Counted from the first letter of the stretch, positions 27,501 to 42,500 are shown. The stretch: 64,000 nucleotides of DNA from Sclerodactyla briareus (GCA_026419785.1 JAODTK010003654.1:62001-126000), one strand, 5' to 3'. Translations and numbers: made by a program. Notes: generated by a model from the letters alone, not told the origin.

Positions 27501-30500
27501 CAATCCTTTGTGCCAAGTATTGAGCTCTCTACATCAGTCAGTTGCACAGTTCTCGTGTTCACATGGTTTTCAGACTTCGACCTATGTTGACCTTAAGTGA
27601 CCTTGGACTTGATCCCGAAATAGAAGGGATCCTCTACTCTATATGGCAAGACCTTGGCCAAGTATGAGCTCTCTACATCAACATCGTGCTCACAAAGTAT
27701 CAGGATGTGTACGTTGATTATAATATCTAGCATGGTGGCCTACTTGGTCAAGGCGTCCAGCTTGTAACCCAGAGGGTTGTGGGTTCGAGCCCGCCATTGA
27801 CCCTCGAGCAGGTACTTTATCTCGCTGCTTCTTTCACCAGGTGTACAAATGGGGCCGTGAGGTATAGACCTCACAATGGCGCGGATTAGCTGCCGCTATC
27901 TACTCTCCGGGATTGTCGGAGTGGGGACTGGTCCTATGATCGTGGGTAATGTTGGTAAGCGCTGGAGCAGTTTGGGTACAGCCATCTAAGAAATTGACAT
28001 TGACATTATCCATCTCAAGTGCTTAGATAGGCTTTTTTTGATGGTGATCAAATCGCTTCACAGAAATTACTCGGATCTAAGTGACTTGTCACGCCCATAC
28101 TACTATATTTATATAGCACGCACCTCATCTTCACTCCGACACACATTCCAGTGTGCCACTCATCTGTCCCAGGGACTTCCCAAGAGGTGCAGCCACATAA
28201 GACCCACAAGGTCTCCATTTTCACACATGGGTAACATGAGACAGGGGGGGACATGCTTGGTCGGTCTAAGGGCACACGGGAAAAGCTGCAGCGCTTTGTG
28301 GGATATGAACTCCTGATCTTCGATCACAGTCTGAGCTTCGCAAACTGAGGAAATCCACCTGCCTATATCAATGAGTGCAATCACCTTCATGGGTGTGAGG
28401 GGACATAGTTTCCTACTAGGCTATAGGTAGTGCAACGGATGCCAGAGGTCAGTTGGCATGCCTTGCATGGTAGACATAGCAAAGTTGCAGAAAACTGATT
28501 CATTGTTCATTACAGCGTGTCAAATCAGTATAAGAGCGTAATCTTTGGTGCCAGGGCTGGCTTGCACCTCACACGCATGGGTACTGCCAGCATAGGGTAT
28601 CCTCAGGGGATACTCTGAACCAGATGATTGCTACCATAGCAAGCGTGCTATGGCAACCGTAACCAGTGAAGATAGGGAAACTTGGCAAACCGACTGCGAT
28701 ACTCTCCGGACCTCCCGGAATGTGAAACAATAAACAGTGCTTCACACTTGTATGCGAGGGTCCTGGCAGAACTCACCAGCTTTGTTCTTGAACTTGACAA
28801 ACCCGACCTTGCGGACCTTCGATCATCAGGGCTGTTAGCTTGCACCTTCCTCAGGGCTTCGATGCGGCATGAGGATGCCTTTTAGAGACAGAGGTATTCA
28901 GTATTGTTAAATAGTAAACCTCGTTTCTGTTTCGTTACCTGCACAAAATCACTATATTTAAAAACTCCAGTTTATTCACAGGTGTACAATTTCAATTAAT
29001 TCTAGGGTAAATAAATGGTGCCTCCAATTTTAAATTCCAAGGACTGTTCTATAATGGCACAGTATAAGTTCTCATCAAATTGGACATCCTGAATCAAATA
29101 TATCATTGGGGACTCATGTGGAACATACATAACAAGTTCAACCTAAATGGGACCAAGCATGTCTGACTAAGCTTGATGACAAGCTAAAAGTAGCTAGAAG
29201 TAACATTATTTTACACATTCCCGCATGTCACTTGTAGTTGTGGCTATCACTTGGGAAAGGGGACACTTGAATAGACTTCCAACTGACATTAGACATTCTC
29301 TTGTTGTTGTGGTTGTTCAATTTGAGTCCTAAAATGTTCTCAATATGTAATGGCTGCTATAAACCCGCCCCCAGACGTTTCATAATTTTATTACAAATAT
29401 CAATCATGAAAACTGTACATGTTTCTATCAGGAGGACCAGCAGGGGTTTGTGGATCTGTGAACTCTTAATACCGCCCAGATAGGACCATGCACCCAAACC
29501 CCTCGCAATCGGGGCTTCTGGCGATATAACTCGAACTGGCCAAACCAGCGCCTTTCTCATTTTTCCCGGGTGCACGTCTAGCTGGGATGGGTTGATTGTG
29601 AAGGAAAGATTGCAACCAACCTTGAACTGTTCCTCAGAGCAGACAATGAGTGGTGGCCCATGATCTGTGGGGGGGTGGCCCGGGTTCTTGATCTCTTAGG
29701 GTCAGGGATGGGTTACCCGTCCCCGTCTACGACTGACCTTTACACCACGGGGGCGCCGTGCTTCAGCTTCACCTCCTTAGCTGGATGACAGAGAGAGAGA
29801 ATGAAAGAAGAGGAATTATAGGCAACCATACAGACAGAGAGGGGTTCAGTCTCCCATTTTGGAACATACTCGTTAAAACAGTGGGCCCACACCCTATCTC
29901 GTTGAATTATCAGGGTTCTGGAAACATGTTCTGTGTTATCTGGCATAGAATTGAGCAACTGAGCATCCAGAAAAGAGCCAAAGCAGGGAAGTATCCAACA
30001 TCACTTCAGGAAAAAAAAATTCCATGACTTTTCCATGACTGAACAACTTTTTCACTGAATTTAAAAAAATTATCCAGGCTGGATTTTTATTGAGAAATTT
30101 ACGAGGGTTTCCAGGTTTCCATGCGCCAGGAACAACTGCTATAGTATGCTAGTAATGTTGCATGTGCTTTTGGGAGGCAAGGATATGCTCAGAGCACTTT
30201 GCGGGTATAACCGCTGATTCATGACTGACTGGTTCTCAACATGAGTCACCTCCACTATATAGTATGCACCCTCTAGCTTGTGCAGTCCTGACACACCATA
30301 TCAGTGCTTCATTTTATTGGGTCCACTGGGGGCTTTCAATAGGGGGAATACATTATATGAGCTCTTAACTACTATTCACAAAGTCACCTTAAAAAACTTC
30401 CCAATGTTTATTAGTAGAGTAGGGAATGCCAGAGAATCAAGCATGCTCGCCCAACAGCACGTGGGAAATACCTCTTTGGAGTACAATGCGTTCTTCAAAC

Positions 30501-33500
30501 TCTGTGCACTACTGACGGCGCTAATCGACCTCCGCAAAGATGGATATCACATGCAACAGCAGCAGGGCCCCTGTATATGTACAGTTCTGACAAATCACTG
30601 CATGTTAGCCTTAGATGAGTATTATTATGTTCAGGCAAAGTGTGTAGAACTTAGTGTTATAACCTACCAGCTGAAGTAATTTCCCCTGAAGAATACTTTT
30701 GAAAAATCAAAATTTGCCTAGCTGATGAATTCATGAAAGAAGATGGTTCATGCAACTTATTCAGCTCCCCGGAAACACTGTAAGTGTTCGGGGTATTATG
30801 GTTTGGTGTGTGCCCGCCGTACTCGCCGCCGCACCGAAACTTGGGGCGTTATCGCTATCTTCTTTAACAATTTATCCAATTGACCCAAAAACTTGGTACA
30901 CATGGTCGTATGAGTAAAATCTCGGATTACAGTTCGAAAATGGTCTATATCGTATATTTTTTGCCCTCTATTTGCAGGTTTTTCGCAAAAATTTCAAGTT
31001 CGTGCGATTTACACGAAACGGTGGTGGTTGTGGTAGTTGTTGGAGCCGAAAAAAATGGCGACAATTTCAATGTTCACCGAGGTCAAGTTTGATATGTAGT
31101 TGGCCAGTATTCTAATTATAGCATAATGTATGTGATATTTTAAACTTCATTGGATTTTCATGAAATTGGTGGAATAGGGCCAACTACAGTGCACGATGAA
31201 TTTCTAAGTGGCGAGGTCATGCGAGGTCATCTGCATGACTGAGTTGCATAATAGTTGGCCCAATTAGCAATTAGCAAATTTATAAACTGTTGGATTCTCA
31301 CGAAACTTGGTGAGTAGGACCTTCAAACAGTCCAGATAAATTATTCAATGCCGTTGAAATCACTGAAGGTCATATGTGTGTTTATTGACATTCGGATAGC
31401 ATAATTAGAATGATTAATGGAATTATTTCTCAACTTTTAGGGATTGACAAAACTTGTGAATAGGACCCGCTACTACCAGTCCTGATAAAGTTATTCAATG
31501 GCATCAAGATCACTGAGAGTAAATTTGTGGGACTAATTGGCATATATGTGTCCTGACATTCAAAATGATGAGTTTAAACTTTTTTTGTAATAACATTGGA
31601 CATGTTCATTGGAATGCAATATGCTTCTAGGAGTTGGGTGCATCACATTGAGTGGTAACACTTTTCATAAAAACCGCCAAGCATTGAAGGTCATTAAAGG
31701 TCACTTATTGGTCAAAAACTGATTTTGTACTTTGCCGGCAATAGCAAACTGGGTTGTTCATCTAAATGCAAAATGCTCCTAGGCGTGGATGTATCAAATG
31801 GAGAGTAACAATTCTCATATAATCTGTCATATCATTAAAGTCATTCGGGGTCACTTAGGGGAAGCAAAAAACTGTTTTTTTGGTATAATAGGAGAATTTA
31901 ATCTGCGAAGGCTGGCTGAGTTCACCAAGGGTCGACTATAATTGTTGACCTGCAGCTGTGTGACCTCTGACCCGGAATTTGACCTCTGTGGTCGTTCATG
32001 TGGTTAAAGGTCGTCGAATCTAAATAAATGTTGCTTTATTTAAGGCGTCACGGGCAAAAAAACAAAAATCCCGCTTCGATCGGTTACTTTGGTAGTTACA
32101 AGGGGTCAAAGTTTAATTTTTATACCTTTTTCGCAATAACATTGGACAGGTTCATTGGAATGCAAATGCTTACTAGGAGTGGATGCATTACATGGGGAAC
32201 AATTTCCATAAAACGCCATGTCATTGAGGTCATTAAAGGTCACCTAGGGGTCAAAAACTGATTTTAGTACTTTTTCGGCAATAGCAACTAGGGATGCCTG
32301 TTAATCAGGATGCAAAAAGCTCCTAGGAGGGTGTATCACATGGAGAGTAACAATTTCATAAAAACTGTCATATCATTAAAGGTCATTCAGGTCACTTAGG
32401 GCGTCAAAATGTTTTTTGGCTATAATCAGGAGCATAGAATATCTGCGAAGGCTGATTGGTTCACCATTGTGATATAATTGCTGACCCGCATGTGTGTGAA
32501 CTCTGACCTGAATTTGAACCTCTGTGGGTGGTCATGTGGTTAAAGGTCTTATCTTGAATAATGTCTTATTTTAAGAGTTACGGGCAAAAAAAATCGGACC
32601 CAGCGACATTCACCACCGGCAATTTCCACCGGACAATCCCATCAACGGAATGTTTTTTATGGTCAGAATTAGGTGGTTAGCGAGTCTAAAGTTAGCGTCA
32701 CGTTTGGGTGGGAATTGTCCGGGCGGGAATTGTCCGGGTGGGAGATGTCCGGAAACCAAAAAAATAGAATGGTTATTTTGGATATGTGATAGAGGCTTGT
32801 GTGCTTTTAGGCGGGCAACAACTCCCGCTTCGAGCGCCACACTTACTTGGTAGTTACAAGGGGTCAAAGTTCAATTTATACCTTGTTCGCAATAACAGTG
32901 GACATGATCATTGGAATGCAATATGCTTTAGGAGTGGAGGCATCACCATGGGTGTAACCAATTTTCCAAAAAACACGCCAGTCAGTGAAGGTCATTTAAA
33001 GGTAACCTAGGGGTCAAAAATGATTTTAGTACTTTTCGGCAAAGCACGGGTGTGTTCATCAGAATGCAAATGCTCCTAGGAGTGGATGCCATCACCTGGA
33101 GATTAACAATTCTCATAAAACTGTTCATATCATTAAAGGTCATCGATGGTCACTTAGGGGTCAACAAACTGTTTTTGGCCATAATCGGAAAATTAAATAT
33201 CTGCGCAGGCTGGATGTTCACCACTGTGATATGATTGTGAACCTGCATGGGCGTTTGGACCTAATTTGATCTCTGTCGGTGGGTCATGTGGGGGTGAAAG
33301 GTCGAATTGTAATAAATATGCTTATTAAGGAGTTACGGGCAAAAAAAAAAAAAAATAGAACTTATTTTTGGAAGGTGATTGAGGCTTGGCTTTATGGAGG
33401 AGAAACAACTCCTGCTTCGATCGGACGGACATTTACTTTGGTAGTTACAAGGGGTCAAAGTCAATTTTTATACCTTTTTCGCCATAAAACATTGGACATG

Positions 33501-36500
33501 TTCATTGGAATGCAATTGCTTCTAGGAGTGGATGTTCATTGGCGTGTAAACAATTTTCAGAAAAAACCGCCATGTCAGTGAAGGTTTACGAGGTATTAGG
33601 GGTCAAAAACTGATTTTATACTTTCGCAATAGCATGGCTGGTTCATCAGAATGCACAATGCCATAGGAGTGGATGATCACATGGAGAGTAACAATTCTCA
33701 TAAAAACTGTCATATCATTAAGGTCAATGCCAGGTCACTAAGGGTAAAAACTGTTTTTTGGCTATATGCGGAGAATTTGAAATCTGCGAAGGCTGGATGG
33801 TTCCCATTGTGATATATTGTGACATGAATGTGTGTGAACCTCTGACCTGGAATTTGACCTATGAAGGGTGGTCATGTGGTTACAGGTCGAATCTTGAATA
33901 ATGTGCTTATTGAGGACGGCACCCTGTCCGGGGTGTAGGGGTGCATCATACAATAACAGTGCATTATGGAATGACCCTTTACCTGACACGTTGTCGCTTC
34001 ACGGTCTATAAAGGTCTTCTTTCCACGAAGATTGTCCGGTTTCATGTCACCGAATTGCTTGAATAACAGATGCGGGGATATAGACGTCTGCGGTGTCCCG
34101 CCGACATTTTCTAGTTCATTCAGTGAATGATGTTTAAAAAAATACCAATATGTACGTAGGGTGCCATGCCTATGGCTACAGGCCTAATGTGTGAAGGACA
34201 AAAAATTGACAGCCGATAAATATAGTTGGCAAGATGTACAAGCCAGATGCGGTGATGACCACCATAAAAAAATAACTCCCAATCTGGCACTTACAGCGTC
34301 ATTAGAAAAAATAAACGGCCAAGCAATGTGAATTGAATAGTGGCTAGCCATGCAGGCAAGTAGAAAAGGAATGATTCGTCAGAGCCGGGTAGTGGTTCTG
34401 ACCAAGAAGCCAACGCTAGACCTCCTGGCTCCAAGTCAGCCACTTTAACCACTCGGACTGTCAGCCAGGTAAGGGCTCCATAAAATGCGCCAGTTCACAG
34501 TTACTAGAAGTGTGTGTGTCCAACGTTTTTTAAAACAGGATGAGAATTCATGGGAAAGACGATAGCTCAGCTTATTGTGAGCTTACTCTCCCTACTACAC
34601 TAACGGCCTCCTACGGTGTGCACTCACCTATTCAGCCAGTATTGCTCCCCATGACCTGGTTTTTGTCTTCTCCAACCCCCCAACTGGTATGTTGGAGGGT
34701 GTGAAGACATAAATAATCCAGCATTGGTCCCCACCCAGAGAGAGGGGGTTGGTGAATGGGCTGCTAAAAACAAACCAAAAGTTCAATGCATAAATCAGGA
34801 ATCTTCTTCCACGCATGTATGCCACATAAGTGAGCAGTCTGGGTTTGAACAGAGAGGACTCATGTCAAAACCCTGCATCCAACAAATGGGCAGTTCTAGC
34901 ATGGTGCCCTGTTATGTAATGTGGAAGCAGTGACAATGAAGAATGTGTTTGTTTTTTCAAATCATGACATGTGGGGATGGGAGGGCGGGGGTGGGGGGGT
35001 GCTCTAGTAAACCTTACAAATTTGCAAGCTTACAAAGTAATGGAGGAAATTCTTTCATAACTGGTGAGCACTTTAATGGGTTGGGTTCTTCCAAATTAAA
35101 CCTATGGTTGTTGTTATATGTTTTATTTTACTTTGAAATGCCACACTTTGCACTGCTCCCAGCCCCTTCGAGTAACCAGGGGAATGACTCACCATCTCGT
35201 ATGAAGCTGTTTGCAAAGTAGATGGACCTGACGAGGCTGACCATGTTCTCTGAACTACTGCGTCCTCGGCCTCTACTATCCTCTAAGCAGGAGGAACATC
35301 ACCCTGTGGAGAAATGAGAAAACGCTAGATAGGTTAGGGAACTGAACACACATGCACACACACACACACACACACAAGTCTACCTGTCAGAATAGCATTA
35401 TCACTCCTTTATTAAAAGGTGGTACTGACTATATGCATGCTTACGAATCAATTGGGGTGATCTAATATGCCGCTTGCAGTCATAGGATACATTTTTGTAT
35501 GTATTAGTTATTTTGTTCAGTGTTGTGTATTTTTGTGCCATTGTGATTCTTTGCAGAGTGGATGGCAAGTAACAGCCCCCCCCCCCTCCCCCAAATAACT
35601 ACATTTAATATTACTTTTGATTAATTTTTTCCTCACATAGACCTCCACAGTGCCAGTATTGGCAAAAGTTCTCTTTTCCCTTATGACAATAAGCCATACT
35701 TTAATTTCAACTCCAAATAATTCTGCATGATCAGATGACATAATTAGCTAGCTAACCAGTTTCAATTTCCTTCCAGTGAACTATAAGGTTCCCTGAATTT
35801 CCGTTAAGTCTAGACATGGTAGGGTCTGCAATGTGTGTGAGTAACGTTTCCTTTAGACATCAAAGTCACACAGTCCTCCAGACATATCTATTTACTTCTA
35901 CATGGCAATGATATTTGTGTCAACAGGCTGGTGAAAATTTCAATCCCCTACCATTCCTTCCCACCTCTTATGGTACTGTTACCATTTTAATATCCTAAAC
36001 TTGATCCTTGGGTTGCCCCTAGCAACCCCAGGCACCATCATGTGCACCATTCACACAATCAGTATCACTGCATCGATTCCTCCCTGTGGTAACCCCACTG
36101 ATGTGATCTTACCCCTTCGGGGGGTCTCCGGGCGTCCTTTGGTTCGTCCTTATGGCGCCCCCTCCTGAGTCTCGGATCGAGGCCCGGAGCGACTTTTTCA
36201 GGGACTTCTTCCTCTGGATCTGTTCCCCGGTCGCCGAGAGGTCGTGTGGGGTTGAAGGGTGCAAGCGAGAAGAAGATTGGCTTCCGCTGCATGCTGTCAA
36301 AGACCCCAAAGCCGTGGCTCGTCCCAAAGGCGACCACGTCCCACAGCGACTGGAACGCCAGGGCGGTGATGCCCGCGGGGGCCATGCCTGGGCGATGCAC
36401 TCACAGTGGAAACCAGGGTCCTGCCGCACAGGCTCGTGCTTCGCTTCCAGGGCCCCATGGCCCTTCCATATGAAACGTTCCAACCTCACCCACGATCCGA

Positions 36501-39500
36501 CATGAAGGCCTGAGTGGAAAATCAAAAGTGTGGTGTTAATTGTGGAATATATTCATAGACTGTTGATTACTTCCAGCCTATTCGACCACATGGGTTCAAG
36601 TTAGTAGAATTAGAAACCTAGTCAATGCAATATTAAAGAAGGAGGGATACATTTCAAAAGTTCAGGATGTATTTTTCTAGCTTACCTACCTAAGGAAATA
36701 TCTTGGATGACTTTTGTCACACAGTCAGTGCTCCCAGCAGTAACCAAGGTTACAGCAGAGTGAGATATTCATGAAGGAATCTAGTCTTGGTCTCAGCCAA
36801 CAGTGAGCTCACCAAGTCAAACAGAGGATTGCATGTCCAAATTCACTGATATGGCAAATAATAGTCAATCCTATTATTATTAGTCCTGACAGAAATGCAC
36901 CATATGACTGCTCTCATACAAGGCCATACAAGCATTTCAAATTATTCTTTACCATACATACTGCCTGGACATGTGATAATGGACTTGGATGCAACTGTGT
37001 GAGGCTAACAACTGAGGCATTTCACGGCTTCAGAACAGAGGCGGGGCAGCAAAAGGAAATACATCATAATCTCCATTCTCCAGAGGGAATGTGTCTTCAC
37101 TGCTACTACATGTGTTCGCCAGGGTGCTTGCAAGTACAGGAAATGTTATGTTACAGTTTACAACAGAATGTCATTGGGGGACAAAGGAATTTGATCCACT
37201 GAATGGCAACCCTATTTCTATGTTATGTTATGTTAAAGTGCGTGTCAGTGAGTGCACATCTGTGACCTTTGACAGCATATCATTATCATACAAATGTACT
37301 GCAACCACGAACTGGCTCATTGACAGACCCAAAATTGATTCGATTTGAATTCTACGGGTTCAGGAAGATGCCAGGCTGTATGATCATAAACTACCCCTCT
37401 CTTTGGGACTAGTGCTCAGATGACATTGAGACAGTGGTGAGACCAATCCCATACTTGCCAACATTTTACTTCCTCCAGATCCGACCATTGTCTCAGAACC
37501 GGGAGGGCGGCCGACCCGACAAGGGACCTATGCAAATATCATGAGAGCAAAACCCCTGGAAACCCACATGTCCACTGCAACCACTGTTTCCACTGCACTC
37601 CTCAGCATCTGTAAGTGCATTGAACAACTCTTTTGTTGGAGTTTGCGCTAAATAAGACTAGTTATTATTATCACACAGCAGATCAATAGTGTGAAGCTCA
37701 AGACTTGGACACAGCTGGACCAAGTAGAGCCACCTAGGGAGGAAAGTTGTGTGACTGCCGAACTCGAAGGCGTCATTCTTTGCTTGGAAGAGCACGCGAT
37801 ACACTTTGCCATTTTCGTACATGGGTCAAGGTTGGCAACTCTAGTCTATACCATTAGGTGTATGTACATAGACTAACCCGAACTGAGGGACCATTTCTGA
37901 CTCGGCAGCTGGAAGTACATGACCTGCCCTGCGGAGCCTCCGAGGAGCAGCTTCCCTGACAGTGGGACATCACTATCTGGGTGATCCCCAGTCTTGGGTC
38001 ATCACTGAATGGGTCAAACAGCCAGTCGGGAGAGGGGGAGACTGAAAAACCGAGTAGTAGTTACAGCCGAGCGGTGATGAGCTGCAAATATCCTTTTTTA
38101 TCCTGAGAAAAACGTCCTATGGTAGTGATCAAGCTGTATGGTGGAGTAAGGCCTTGCATACCAAAGATACAGGTTTGTTCCTCCCCTGACCGAGTTAATC
38201 AATAGCTATTCTGCAATTACTGATGGTCTGTGGTTTTTTCCGCTATATGTTGTTGGGAGTATGAGGTTTTTAGGGGATATACCAGGTATCAGGGTGGGCT
38301 GCATTATTGTGGTGACTTGCAGGCTTCAACCACTCCTTCTGTCATTGGAGAAAGTGACCAATTACTGAGATTCTCATTCATCGTGTCCATCATATAAGCT
38401 TTATGTTTCTTTCAATTGCCTCTGGAGGTATTTGGGGATGTCTGAGATTAGATTCTCTGGTTCCTTCAGGAAGAGTTGTCAGAAGACTGTGAAATTATCC
38501 TCCCATGTCTGTCTATCGATTAGGGACTTGGAAGCAAGATAAGAATAAAAGTTACTACCAACAGCTAGCCTCAGGACCAAGAGTGCTACCCCCCATGTTA
38601 GGGGGATGAAGGGGAGGGGGACAAAGCAGTAAGAGCAACCATTTGTGTGCTTGGGGGTCCAGACCATGGAGCTATTATATTAACTGGAGACAGGGTAGGA
38701 AACATTTTTCTCATTTCGGGTGCTTTTTTTTTTTAAATCGGCACCCCTCAATCCCATTTCGGGTGCTACTTTGGGATTTTCGGGTGCTATTGCCTAACCA
38801 TTGAAAAGTGGTCCCAAATGCATTGCTAAAGCCAGCAATTGTTTAGCTTATCAATACGACCACACTGTTATGTGTTCAACAATGCATTGCAAACATCTTT
38901 TCCACATATACTTACCCACGACTAATGCCCTAATTGCTCATTGCCGTCGGTGCCCTCCCCCTCTCAAAAACTAGCGATAATACCCTACAGCAACTTCTGA
39001 AAGTTTCCATTGAATCAGTAGGCCCATTACATGTAGAAGTGTCATGATTTTTCCCGCATTTCATTTCTACTCAATTCTGAATTGGATTGGATTAGGCCTT
39101 TCATTCATTGTATTGTATTGTTTGTGCACCATACATCTGTATATTCGTGTATGTCAAATGGTACCGTACTATTGCGAGGGGAAAGTAAAAATTTGACTGA
39201 CGTACGCAACCCATGGAGCTATTATAATTAACCGCAACTGTACTGTACAATTCATCAAGTAGGCCTATCGAATCTCGCTCCGCATCGCACATTAATCGAT
39301 ATCCTTCAAACCTCAGGTACTACATTTCTGTCGTAGGAATTGGTACGTGAAACAATAGATAAGTGGCATAATTAATGTTAACCCAGGCCTGGCCGCCCAC
39401 GTACGCTGCCCCACCTTACATAATAATAAACGGCAGTATGAATGCACCGCGACGGCCTACAAAAAGTCACATAATGGTACATTCACTTCGAGCTAATTAC

Positions 39501-42500
39501 TGCTATGCCTTGCAAGTGCCGCAACACATGGTTGTTGAACTGGTTGGAACCGTTTCGTGGCCGCATGCGGCCGCGCTAAGCCGCTAAGCGCGGCGGGTCG
39601 GCTAGCGCTACAAGAAGTACGCTGTACGGTCTATGTGTAGGCTGTGTGTGGGATTTGATCGATACTGTTGTGATTGTAGTTGCTCGCAAGTTCCTTCGCA
39701 GCGATGAAACTTTTCAAATCACATTGATAAATTGCAATAATCAGTAGTCCTACATGATGGCATGAATGAATTATATTGCAGAAAGCGTATATTTTGTTTT
39801 TTCCAGGAAATATGAAAAAACGATCTCAGTTGAGATCTAGAGTAATTAAACTGACAGTTGTAAAATCATTGTCAAAATCGAGCGGTTGACCGACCGACAA
39901 GAATACACTGGAGCTCGCTTTAATTTACGTAGTAAGATGAGAGAGTTACACAGTTTACTTTATCAATTGAACAGTTTGCGGAATTTTCATTTTCGAATTT
40001 GGCCTTTCTTACCCTTGTCTTTTTTCAGATTGTCCTTGGCTGGCCCTTGAAAAATGTTCTAAATTGCTGGTGCCCTGCTATTTTGAATTAACCGAAGTCA
40101 ATTTTTACATTGCTCAGAAATTGGCCTTGCCCCCTCCAACTTTTAATATTCGGGCCTGAACGAGCTGATGTTTACGTATACCCGCGGCAAAATCAATGGG
40201 AATTTACGTCCTCCGGCACGGTCACGAGGCTTGATCACGTACGTACATTTTGTGTAGCATATGGTTTTCGAGTGAAAATGAATTCGATGCGGAAGAATGG
40301 AGTACCGCCAATCTGAGACAAAAACAGCGGCAGAATGATGTAGTTCCACGAATATTGGGCTCTTTGGGCAGTTCCATTTTATGGATGATGGTGCGCGATA
40401 TTTACGGGGGCGATTTTGCTCAATATGTCACTGATTTTCGGCACCCATCCATTCAATTTCTGGTGCTGTTTCTGGACCTTGGGGTAACGGAATCGCCTCC
40501 GCACCCGTTTTTTTTTCCGACGCTGACTGGCGAGACATTAAACTGCGTATTGTGTGCACCTGTTTCAAAGTTCCGTCAGAGCCCACAAACGCAAGTGGAG
40601 TGCCCTATTGATTGAAACACATCCAGTTTGTTTACTCTCTCTATCTGCGAATTCTCCGGCCATATGCCCCCGATGCATACTTTTTTTGCTTCATAGTAAT
40701 GAAATAGTATGATGTCATGTGCAAGAAATTCTGGAACATCTTCATGAGTGTTACCTGTTTTCAAGATACCTGATAACGAACTCGGAAGTCCGGGCCAACC
40801 ATAAATTATAAAAATACAATTGATTGCGTAGGCAGAAACACCATCTTAGGCGTAGATTATAACATCACGAAGCGAATTAATGTGACGCTCGAACTAGAGG
40901 AGGCTAACAAATGGACGTATTTCAACAAAATGCGAATCATGTCCGCCCAAATCACATGTCAATATAACACTACTGATAAGTGATGGCGCTGTTGGGGCAT
41001 AGCAACCCAGCTCCACACTGACTTGGTCCAGACCCACCCTCACACTGTTCCAACCACACTGTTCCCGCGGCTTGTACCCTTACCCTTGCTCAGGACACTC
41101 GCCACAAAAAAATTTGTTATCCCATGGAGTTCCATTTTTCTCCTAAACCCTCATTCTGTTTTCCTTGGGCAAGGCACTTTATCCAGATCGCTCACCAAGT
41201 GGAGCATGCCAAAAGCCTGCCGCCATATGGAGGATATTCACAGTTGCCTCCAGGCTCCAGAACGAAGAGGTTCCCTTAAAACTGCTCGACAGATGAGCCC
41301 CCCCCTGTACTGCAGGTGCATCCTACACCTTACTGATATATCCTCGCCAGCCGAGACTATACCACTTTGAGGCCTGTCTAGGATGCATTCGTGGTCAGCT
41401 GAGAATCTTCACCGAGTACACGGAATGAGGACACTGCCTCTTCGGAGTACATCATGTCGGAAGGTTATGGGTACGACATGCAGAGGGGCACTTGCAGATC
41501 AACCTACCTCTCTCGTCGTCCCCTGCTCCACCTCTCATAACCCCGGGAAAAGTGTGCAGGGGAAAACTTCCCTCCCCCGAGGAGGCATCAGGGAACCTTT
41601 TTTTTAAATCTTTGATATGACTGACCTACTGGGTTATCAAATTAAGATCTCCCAGGAGGGTAGCCGCTGCCTCCTCCAATGTGTGCCATAAACACAGCAA
41701 TTAGGTAATGTTGATGTCAAATCAATGCATTATGTTCTTCAGTTGAGCCCCCCCCCCCCCCCCCCGCCCCTCCCAACGAAAAGAGAAAACTCTTGAGGAC
41801 GTTACCTTTCTGAAGGTTGCCATTCCTCGTCCTCTTCCTGCTCGCCGTTTATTTCCATGTCTGTCTGGAGGATTTGCGCCGTCGAGCTTGTACAGAGCTC
41901 AGTCGAGGTCGTCGAGCAGTCCCAAAACTTGACCGAGCCGTCCTCGTGGCCCGTCAGGAGCAGGTCCCGGTCCCGGGGCGTCCAAGCCAGGTTACGTCCT
42001 CCAGTCAGCGGCCACTCCTATAACAACAAGAGACCAACAAACAATAAATCAACAATACCTGCGTTCATATGCACCCAATAATTGCATGACAACCACCCCA
42101 ACTCAGCGACATCACATCAGACTAACTGTCCCATATAATGTATATATTACAGCCTGCCTCACATTGTGCAGATTGCTGACCGCAAGGCTTCGGCAGCTTA
42201 CAGTCAAACTCGCGGTCGCTGTATTACTATAAGGTGTGAGGCAATTACTGCAAGAACGTAGCCACTGCGAGCATCCAGATTGACCGCGAGTGTTGCGGCA
42301 AATTTGAACGAGTTGAAATTTTTCCAATTTCCGCAAGGCCCACATAGTTCTGTGATGGCAAAGGATGGAGAGCATGGAACGATAGGAGCGCGAATAGCTA
42401 TTAGTGGTCCCACCTTACTTATATTCTCGGAGGACATATGAACCTACCTTCAATGAAAGATATCCCGCGTTTCTTCTGCCGTGATTCCTCCCTGCGCGTT

